Below are positions 6,380-10,749 of a stretch of DNA of 10,749 bases, in pieces; the first letter of the stretch is position 1; each line of letters opens with the position of its first letter. The translations under genes and the position numbers were made by a program. This DNA is from Alistipes sp. (lineage in GTDB: Bacteria; Bacteroidota; Bacteroidia; Bacteroidales; Rikenellaceae). The stretch spans positions 1-10,749 of the forward strand of contig JAFYRB010000095.1 of assembly GCA_017559615.1 (NCBI GenBank), written 5' to 3'. The notes below the pieces were generated by a model. It was not told where the DNA came from. It did no database searches and saw only the letters and a program-made list of their open reading frames with translations.

Positions 6380-7285
6380 ATGACCATCGTCGAAGAGTTT
6401 ATACTTTGGCTCGAGGGACAACGACGCTACTCACCTCTGACGTTGCGCAATTATAGGCGTGATGTCGAGGATTTTATGACGTGGTGTGGCACCACGGCAG
6501 AGGATTTCACGCCCGAATCATTAAGTTCCGAGGCGGTGAAAGATTGGGTTATCTACCTCTTCGAGGAGCGAAAGTTAAAGGCTACAAGTGTCAATCGTGG
6601 TGTTGCATCGCTTCGAACATTGGCACGCTGGATGGTGCAGATAGGCCATACGCAGAACAACGAACTCAAGAAGATATCGCAGTTTAAAACCCCGAAGCGT
6701 CTTCCGACATTCGTCCCCGAGACACGTATGGAGGAGGTACTTCAACAAATGAGGGAGGATGTCGCATCGGATGACTTCCTCACGCTTCGTAACGCCGTTA
6801 TTGTGCTTCTTATCTACACCTCAGGGTTACGACTCTCGGAGGTTGCAGCGGCAAATGTCGAGGATATAGCCACGGATTTTAGCACTATTCGCGTTATTGG
6901 TAAGGGAAATAAGATGCGTGTGCAGCCCTTAATCGAGGGACTGAGGCCTATTATAAATAGGTATCTGCGCTTTATCCCTACATCGGAGGGCAACATTAAG
7001 CCGCTATTTGTGTCGGAGAGTGGTCGCCGCCTCTCGCATCGCACCATAGAGCGCGTGGTGGATAAGATACTCAAGGATGCGGGAGTTCAGGGCAAAAGCT
7101 CGCCCCACGTCCTACGCCACACCTTTGCCACACATCTCTTAAATCAGGGTGCCGACCTTCGAGAGATACAGGAGCTTCTCGGCCACGAGTCGCTACAAGC
7201 AACACAGGTCTATACCCACACTGATATTGAAAAACTTAAGGAGATATATCATACTGCACATCCGCGCGAGAATCGAGAAGAATAG
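6380..7285 (+). CDS. xerC: Tyrosine recombinase XerC/XerD
   Basis: 301 residues, standard Xer size. The N-terminal SAM-like DNA-binding domain (about 1-85) has RRYSPLTLRNYRRDVEDF. The catalytic domain holds the complete active set: Arg151 (TSGLRLSEV), Lys175 (VIGKGNKMR), His243 and Arg246 (HVLRHTFATHLL), His269 (LLGHESLQATQ) and nucleophile Tyr278 (VYTHT). Xer recombinases resolve chromosome dimers at dif near the division septum. The context lspA-xerC-(gap)-hpf, with no phage or integron genes, marks it as the housekeeping enzyme and not a mobile-element integrase. C versus D cannot be settled from sequence alone; XerC is the usual name for the copy beside hpf in Bacteroidota. No separate promoter is seen, so it is probably transcribed from the lspA promoter. 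Confidence 0.93.
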   Translation: MTIVEEFILWLEGQRRYSPLTLRNYRRDVEDFMTWCGTTAEDFTPESLSSEAVKDWVIYLFEERKLKATSVNRGVASLRTLARWMVQIGHTQNNELKKISQFKTPKRLPTFVPETRMEEVLQQMREDVASDDFLTLRNAVIVLLIYTSGLRLSEVAAANVEDIATDFSTIRVIGKGNKMRVQPLIEGLRPIINRYLRFIPTSEGNIKPLFVSESGRRLSHRTIERVVDKILKDAGVQGKSSPHVLRHTFATHLLNQGADLREIQELLGHESLQATQVYTHTDIEKLKEIYHTAHPRENREE

Positions 7286-7472
7286 AGCGCAATAAAATTA
7301 TTTTGTCAAAAATTTTCGCAAAATATTTGCATAGGTCAAAAAAAAGGAGTAATTTTATACTAAGAAAAAGCTGATAGCCCTATGGGTTAGGCTATAGGGT
7401 AGAAGTTGATTTTGGACAGCCCGATGCCACGCGAGCATTGGACATAATTATAAACTTAATACTTTATGACCT
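7286..7472 (+). promoter_or_regulatory. Structured leader/intergenic region of hpf
   Basis: This 187-base gap is AT-rich at its start and then unusually structured. ATAGCC (7374-7379) can pair with GGCTAT (7390-7395), while CCCTAT (7378-7383) can pair with ATAGGG (7394-7399). These two hairpins share bases and exclude each other. A third hairpin follows: CCGATGC (7421-7427) with GCATTGG (7435-7441), 7 pairs with one G-T and a 7-base loop. Near-matches to TAnnTTTG occur at 7298-7305, 7322-7329 and 7460-7467 (the last with TTG 19 bases upstream), so the promoter is uncertain. It may be a regulatory leader for hpf; the function is not known. Confidence 0.4.
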
Positions 7473-7772
7473 ATGAACGTACAGATTCAGTCACTAAAAT
7501 TCGATGCAAGTAAGCAGTTACTTGAGTTCATCCAGAAGAAGATGGATAGATTGGATCGCTTTGTCGATGAGAGAGCTGGTGATGTGGAGGTGGTTTTGCG
7601 CCTCGATCCTGACTCAGAAAAGGGCAACAAAGTAGTAGTAATTTCGCTCCACGTGCCAGGTGGAGATATCCGCGTAGAGGAGCGAGCATTTACCTTTGAG
7701 GAGGCGATAGATAATTCAATGGATATTATTAAGCGTCAGCTCGAGAAGGCAAAAGCAAAGTTCGAGAAGTAG
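7473..7772 (+). CDS. hpf: Ribosome hibernation-promoting factor (HPF/RaiA family, short form)
   Basis: 99 residues, the short HPF/YfiA form without the C-terminal dimerisation domain of long HPF. It begins MNVQIQSLKFDASKQLLEFI, with the family beta-alpha-beta-beta-beta-alpha order: strand near 2-8, helix 12-32, strands near 37-45, 50-60 and 63-72, and a helix at 74-98 rich in lysine (IIKRQLEKAKAKFEK). The family binds the 30S decoding site in slow growth or stationary phase and silences ribosomes. It follows xerC, an order I recall from Bacteroidota, but with a 187-base structured gap that suggests separate control. A strong terminator lies at 7793-7826. No Shine-Dalgarno motif precedes the ATG. 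Confidence 0.93.
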   Translation: MNVQIQSLKFDASKQLLEFIQKKMDRLDRFVDERAGDVEVVLRLDPDSEKGNKVVVISLHVPGGDIRVEERAFTFEEAIDNSMDIIKRQLEKAKAKFEK

Positions 7773-7792
7773 AATCCAAACTTTATATAAGG

Positions 7793-7826
7793 AGTGGGCT
7801 TGTAGTTTACAAGCCCACTTTATTTT
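7793..7826 (+). terminator. Terminator of hpf
   Basis: GTGGGCTTGTA (7794-7804) pairs perfectly with TACAAGCCCAC (7808-7818) around a 3-base loop, extended by A7793-T7819, and is followed by TTTATTTT. The right arm is also the last codons and the stop of the converging AbiEii-like gene. The minus strand has no good T run after the stem. Confidence 0.85.
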
Positions 7827-8544
7827 GTCGTATCAAATCCACGAGTGGATCTTCGGGATAGGAGCGTGCGACGACATAACGCTTAATGCTCGCATCCAAC
7901 TCCAAAACCGACTCCCAGATATGGAGCTTTATCATCTGCCAATCGTTATACCTACACCCCGCAGGATTAGGCTCATTATCCGCCCGCGAAAAGTCGACAA
8001 CGAGCTTCTCACACTCTGCCGCCAACACCCCATTGGGATAGGCCTCCACGTAGGCATCTATCACCCTACGCGCTCCCAAACACTTTAGAAGTTCGTAGAT
8101 ATCCCAGAAATCGCGCTTATGTCTTTGCTGCGTAATGGCGTCCATCTTCACTGCCGCGATATCCCTCTCAGCCAAAAGTCGCAGAGCATCAACCGTATAC
8201 GTTGGATACTTAAGCGGTGCGGTGTAAAACCTCAGCTCTACCCTCTCCACCTCGTTCTCGCCCACAAGGAACGAAACTCCATTGTGAATATAATCCTTCG
8301 GCTGATGGTGGACACAATACGGGAACTGCGCCGCAAGAGACTCCTCTATCGCCTCGCAATCAATTGGCTCCTTCGCGGCCATCTCCACCACATCAACACT
8401 GCGATGTCCAAACATCAACGACAACGCCGTACCTCCCGAGAGAGCATAGCCATCGAAACAATGATTGGCCATTAACCACCCTACTATCTCACGCACTTGT
8501 GGCGTAAGGACATCATAATACAACTCACTAAAATAGGTATACAT
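7807..8544 (-). CDS. AbiEii/AbiGii-like nucleotidyltransferase, orphan and probably catalytically impaired
   Basis: 245 residues from the ATG at 8544-8542 (MYTYFSELYYDVLTPQVREI). The fold matches the AbiEii-like branch of DNA polymerase beta nucleotidyltransferases. The Gly-Gly-Thr motif LSGGTALSL (Gly37-Gly38-Thr39) is followed by FGHRSVDVVE at 46-54 and the family hallmark KMDAITQQRHKRDFWDIYELL (133-153). In active members the second motif normally reads R-x-S-x-D-[LI]-D. Here one residue is missing before Ser49 and the second Asp is Val53, so a catalytic metal ligand appears lost. AbiEii proteins are toxins of type IV toxin-antitoxin phage-defence pairs; the usual AbiEi partner gene is absent on both sides. 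The frame extends upstream to an ATG at 8616, but that codon overlaps a promoter box and crosses a run of nine C, so 8544 is preferred. It may be a domesticated or decaying toxin. Confidence 0.7.
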   Translation of the reverse strand: MYTYFSELYYDVLTPQVREIVGWLMANHCFDGYALSGGTALSLMFGHRSVDVVEMAAKEPIDCEAIEESLAAQFPYCVHHQPKDYIHNGVSFLVGENEVERVELRFYTAPLKYPTYTVDALRLLAERDIAAVKMDAITQQRHKRDFWDIYELLKCLGARRVIDAYVEAYPNGVLAAECEKLVVDFSRADNEPNPAGCRYNDWQMIKLHIWESVLELDASIKRYVVARSYPEDPLVDLIRQNKVGL

Positions 8545-8557
8545 TACTTCACTTATT

Positions 8558-8566
8558 GGGGGGGGG
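8558..8566. repeat. Homopolymer run of nine G (nine C on the minus strand)
   Basis: Nine consecutive G lie between the divergent AbiEii-like and NAGPA-like genes. On the minus strand the run of C ends 13 bases before the chosen AbiEii ATG (8544). If translation instead began at 8616, the run would be coding (Phe-Pro-Pro-Pro) and its length would set the frame. Such runs are prone to slippage. Confidence 0.9.
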
Positions 8567-8605
8567 AATATGCGGGTACTTTTCACGTGCCACAGTGATC
8601 TATAT

Positions 8606-8636
8606 TTTGCTTTCACAAATTTAATTATTATATTTG
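8606..8636 (+). promoter_or_regulatory. Promoter of the NAGPA-like gene (leaderless start predicted)
   Basis: TTTG (8606-8609), 19 bases, then TATATTTG (8629-8636): both boxes match the Bacteroidota consensus at the expected spacing. The -7 box ends 5 bases before the ATG at 8642, so the mRNA should start at or next to the start codon. This rules out the longer upstream frame that opens at 8570. Confidence 0.75.
8616..8623 (-). promoter_or_regulatory. Candidate -7 box of the AbiEii-like gene
   Basis: The minus strand reads TAAATTTG, matching TAnnTTTG, and lies between the -33 and -7 boxes of the opposing promoter. It would give a leader of roughly 65 bases containing the nine-C run. No clear -33 box is seen. 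Confidence 0.4.
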
Positions 8637-8641
8637 TAAAT

Positions 8642-9262
8642 ATGAAAGCGACGATAAAAAAAACACTCCTATTTCTGGGCCTAACGCTACTTTTATTGGG
8701 CGTAGTGGCTGCGGGAATGTTTGCCTATAACTATAAATATCGCAAGATTATCATCACACCAATTGGCAAGGATGTCTACTTCACTACACAATACAATCCC
8801 AATGCAAAGACCTGTGTAGCTGCGGCATACATAGATATCGGTGGTAAGATTCTCGGCTCTTACCGCATAGATGGCAAGACATATCAGAAGCCACACTATC
8901 AGTATAAAGCATCGCTAACACCAAAGGGTTTGGTGATTGCCAAGACGTGGCAGTCGAAGAGTGGATTTCAGCAACTTACACTCGTGAAGAGTGGCAAGGC
9001 CTGTACATTTCGTAAGGACCCTAATCGCAACATACGTCGCGCACTATGCAACAAGGCGGATAATAAAGAGGAGTATTACATCATAGAGTCGACATATCCT
9101 ATGACGCTTACGCAATTTGCACGACTATGTAGCCAGCACGCCTATAACGCCGTAAACCTCGATATGGGTTCGTGTGGATATGGCAAGGTAAATGGTCGCA
9201 TCCGTAGCCTGTGGGCCATCTTCACACGTGATGAGCAAACTAATTGGATTTGTGTTGATTAG
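8642..9262 (+). CDS. Membrane-anchored protein with NAGPA/DUF2233 (phosphodiester glycosidase)-like C-terminus
   Basis: 206 residues from the ATG at 8642, which sits just after a consensus promoter. Residues 1-6 are basic and 7-29 hydrophobic (LLFLGLTLLLLGVVAAGMF), a signal anchor or uncleaved signal, so the rest should face the periplasm. The C-terminal part follows the NAGPA/DUF2233 order: LTLVKSGKA at 112-120, NIRRALC at 130-136 (family RtAlG), then MTLTQFARLC at 154-163 and YNAVNLDMGSCG at 168-179 (family AlNLDGGgS). NAGPA-like enzymes hydrolyse sugar phosphodiesters. Here LDGG has become LDMG, and the domain is shorter than usual, so activity is doubtful. Overall similarity is weak and my assignment moderate. 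It converges on the HAD gene with 6 bases between stops and no terminator. Lysine, tyrosine and asparagine are more frequent than in neighbouring proteins. Confidence 0.6.
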   Translation: MKATIKKTLLFLGLTLLLLGVVAAGMFAYNYKYRKIIITPIGKDVYFTTQYNPNAKTCVAAAYIDIGGKILGSYRIDGKTYQKPHYQYKASLTPKGLVIAKTWQSKSGFQQLTLVKSGKACTFRKDPNRNIRRALCNKADNKEEYYIIESTYPMTLTQFARLCSQHAYNAVNLDMGSCGYGKVNGRIRSLWAIFTRDEQTNWICVD

Positions 9263-9268
9263 CCGCTG

Positions 9269-9919
9269 TTACAACACTATTGGCAGAAGCTCCTCGATGC
9301 TATCTATGATATAGTCGGCATCGGCCTCCACCAACTCCTCACGCGAGGCATTACCCCACGTGACACCTACGCTACGCACCGTGGCATTTCTCGCCATAAG
9401 CACATCCACAGGCATATCACCCACGACAATAGCCTCCGCAGGCTCCACGCCCAACTCTCTAAGAGTCTTCAACGTCGGCTCGGCATCAGGCTTATGCCTT
9501 TCGACACTATCCGACCCCACAACATAGCTAAAATAGTGGTCTATACGATGCTCACGCAAGAACAACATCAACGAGTCGGAAAGGCGCGACGAGGCAATAG
9601 TAAGCACATAGCCATTATTATATAAGGTATCGAGCGTTTCGCGGACCTTCGGGAACAACTCTGGCATCAGCTCACGACGGCGCTCCGCAAAGATTGCACG
9701 ATAGGTATCCACGGCGTGCTGCGCCTCGGCATCATCAAACTCTGGGTACAACGCCCTAAAGCCATCAAAGAGCGTAAGGCCTATGGTTGCGGCACACGCC
9801 TCCTCGCTACGCATCGGCAATCCCAAGCGCTCCATCGTAGCACGAAAGGCGATAACTATATTCTTACGGGTATCGCAGAGCGTACCATCAAAGTCGAAGA
9901 TAATCAATTTAGGTTTCAT
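9269..9919 (-). CDS. HAD-family hydrolase, phosphoglycolate phosphatase-like
   Basis: 216 residues with all HAD motifs: IFDFDGTL with Asp9 and Asp11, LTIASSR with Ser110/Ser111, Lys143 in RHKPDAEP, and Asp168/Asp172 in VVGDMPVDVLMA. A helical C1 cap lies at about 18-85. It is a cytoplasmic Mg2+-dependent phosphatase of the Gph/pyrophosphatase-like branch; the substrate is not determinable here. It shares the motif layout of the HAD protein at 3371-4027 but differs in the cap (for example ERRRELMPELFP), so the two are distant paralogues. A -7 box (TATCTTTG, 9931-9924) ends 4 bases before the ATG, again predicting a leaderless mRNA. It is a single gene, convergent with the NAGPA-like gene. Confidence 0.87.
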   Translation of the reverse strand: MKPKLIIFDFDGTLCDTRKNIVIAFRATMERLGLPMRSEEACAATIGLTLFDGFRALYPEFDDAEAQHAVDTYRAIFAERRRELMPELFPKVRETLDTLYNNGYVLTIASSRLSDSLMLFLREHRIDHYFSYVVGSDSVERHKPDAEPTLKTLRELGVEPAEAIVVGDMPVDVLMARNATVRSVGVTWGNASREELVEADADYIIDSIEELLPIVL

Positions 9920-9923
9920 AGTG

Positions 9924-9931
9924 CAAAGATA
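9924..9931 (-). promoter_or_regulatory. -7 box directly before the second HAD gene (leaderless start predicted)
   Basis: The minus strand reads TATCTTTG (TAnnTTTG), followed by CACT and then the ATG at 9919. No TTG is seen at -33 spacing. Confidence 0.5.
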
Positions 9932-10086
9932 GGAAAATTTAGCAATAGCGCGATGACGTAGTCCCCTTAACGTAGGAAATATTTGCGGGGAGAAGCGGTA
10001 AGATATGGTACATAGAAAAAGGAATCACCAAGGAACAGTGTCACGCAGTTTTGTTGTTAGAGTGGTGGGAATGTGGCGCTGACACG
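9932..10086. other. Intergenic stretch with inverted repeats, no gene seen
   Basis: I see no convincing reading frame here. GTGTCACGC (10038-10046) can pair with GCG-C-TGACAC (10076-10085) with one bulged base. TTTGTTGTTA (10050-10059) is an inverted match to TAACAACAAA (10152-10161), across the nqrF terminator. Confidence 0.4.
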
Positions 10087-10124
10087 AAAAATGGCGGATG
10101 GGACATTGTCCCATTCGCCATTTT
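10087..10124 (-). terminator. Terminator of nqrF
   Basis: A 17-base hairpin (10088-10104 with 10108-10124, 3-base loop) has one imperfect pair (10097 with 10115). On the minus strand it is followed by T from the A run at 10087-10091. It begins 39 bases past the nqrF stop, as expected for the end of an operon. Confidence 0.8.
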
Positions 10125-10163
10125 GACTGAAGCGTCGCAGTAGCTCCGCTATAACAACAAAGG

Positions 10164-10749
10164 CTATGCGCCGAAGTTATCGAAGAGGATATTCTCAGCA
10201 GGAACGCCAAGGCTATCCAACAAGTTAACTACAGACTGCGCCATCATTGGAGGTCCACACATAAGGTAGATAATACCCTCTGGCTCGTCGTGATTCTTGA
10301 GGTATGTCTCGTAAAGAACGTTGTGAACGAAACCTGCAACGTATGGTACACCAGCCTCATCTGCTACTGGATCTGGACGGTCCAACGCCAAGTGGAACTT
10401 GAAGTTAGGGAACTCCTTCTCGATCTGATAGTAGTCATCGAGGTAGAAAGCCTCCTTAAGTGAACGAGCACCGTAGAAGAAGTTAACCTTACGGCCTGTC
10501 TTAAGAGTCTTGAAGAGGTGCATAATGTGTGAACGCATAGGAGCCATACCAGCACCACCACCGATGAATACAAGCTCCTGATCGTCTGAAAGGTTATCTG
10601 GCAAGAAGAACTCACCGAATGGACCTGACATAATGATCTTGTCGCCTGGCTTCAAAGAGTAGATGTATGAAGAACATACACCAGGGTTAACAGGCATCCA
10701 ATCGTTCTTGGCACGATCGAATGGAGGTGTTGCGATACGAACGTTAAGC
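10164..10749 (-). CDS. nqrF: Na+-translocating NADH:quinone reductase subunit F (C-terminal part; 5' end outside window)
   Basis: The reverse strand is open from the window edge (first full codon at 10748) to the TAG at 10164, 194 residues. It starts LNVRIATPPFDRAKNDWMPVNPG, which is inside NqrF's ferredoxin-reductase-like domain. After GDKIIMSGPFGEFFL comes the NADH-binding half: VFIGGGAGMAPMRSHI, FFYGARSLKEAFYLDDY, LALDRPDP and IYLMCGPPMMAQSV, ending ILFDNFGA like other NqrF proteins. NqrF is the NADH-oxidising subunit of the inner-membrane NQR pump; electrons pass from FAD and a 2Fe-2S centre (both upstream, outside this window) to the other subunits and drive Na+ export. NqrF is normally last in nqrABCDEF, which agrees with the terminator right after it. 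The ATG at 10697 is internal (Met of the WMPVNPG segment). Confidence 0.95.
   Translation of the reverse strand, partial: LNVRIATPPFDRAKNDWMPVNPGVCSSYIYSLKPGDKIIMSGPFGEFFLPDNLSDDQELVFIGGGAGMAPMRSHIMHLFKTLKTGRKVNFFYGARSLKEAFYLDDYYQIEKEFPNFKFHLALDRPDPVADEAGVPYVAGFVHNVLYETYLKNHDEPEGIIYLMCGPPMMAQSVVNLLDSLGVPAENILFDNFGA

Noticed and set aside
6380..7285. XerC as a phage or integrative-element integrase
   Set aside because: The size, its place between lspA and hpf, and the absence of attachment repeats or mobile genes all fit the housekeeping recombinase.
8119..8507. Plus-strand open frames opposite the AbiEii-like gene
   Set aside because: They are composition-driven shadows; the minus frame carries family motifs.
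677..8544. Link between the RyR-TrkA protein and the AbiEii-like nucleotidyltransferase as one signalling system
   Set aside because: They lie over 4 kb apart, are separated by unrelated housekeeping genes, and AbiEii-type enzymes are not known cyclic-nucleotide synthases.
8545..8616. Upstream extension of the AbiEii-like gene to an ATG at 8616
   Set aside because: The ATG overlaps the candidate -7 box, the extension crosses the nine-C run, and the added residues (MKAKYRSLWHVKST) look unlike the family; the ATG at 8544 is better placed.
8570..8641. Upstream start of the NAGPA-like gene at 8570
   Set aside because: A consensus promoter (8606-8636) lies inside this extension, and the signal anchor MKATIKKTLLFLGL begins naturally at 8642.

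Overview
The window looks like chromosomal DNA of a Bacteroidota, most likely Bacteroidales, bacterium. The reasons are repeated TAnnTTTG -7 boxes (some with a TTTG/TTG -33 box 19-20 bases upstream), almost no Shine-Dalgarno motifs, an NQR respiratory subunit, and a xerC-hpf gene pair. Codon use is fairly uniform and moderately GC-rich. I see no insertion sequence, prophage, integron or CRISPR array. A Rikenellaceae-like source is only a guess.

Layout. Bases 1-503 (minus) hold most of a NifU/IscU-like Fe-S scaffold protein, cut by the window edge. Bases 677-3211 (minus) hold an 844-residue membrane protein with two TrkA-N/RCK-like Rossmann domains, a coiled coil and a C-terminal ryanodine-receptor (RyR)-like domain. 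This is the most unusual gene here. Divergent from it, 3371-4348 (plus) carries a HAD phosphatase and a small unknown protein, ending at a strong bidirectional terminator shared with the converging obg gene (4414-5430, minus). Behind obg lies tRNA-Leu(CAG) (5559-5639, minus), whose promoter sits back-to-back with that of lspA (5766-6362, plus). lspA is followed 17 bases later by a XerC-type recombinase (6380-7285) and, after a structured 187-base gap, by hpf (7473-7772).

The last third is less ordinary. An orphan AbiEii-like nucleotidyltransferase with a damaged catalytic motif (7807-8544, minus) diverges from a short membrane-anchored protein with a phosphodiester-glycosidase (NAGPA/DUF2233)-like C-terminus (8642-9262, plus). 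Their shared 97-base control region holds interleaved promoters and a run of nine G. A second HAD phosphatase (9269-9919, minus) converges on the plus gene with 6 bases between stops. The end of the window is the C-terminal half of nqrF (10164-10749, minus), with its terminator.

Most genes are housekeeping: Fe-S assembly, ribosome-linked GTPase, lipoprotein maturation, chromosome dimer resolution, ribosome hibernation, Na+ pumping. The best candidates for undescribed biology are the RyR/TrkA membrane protein, the poly-G control region with the degenerate AbiEii gene, and three genes whose -7 promoter boxes lie only 4-5 bases before the ATG, which predicts leaderless mRNAs.
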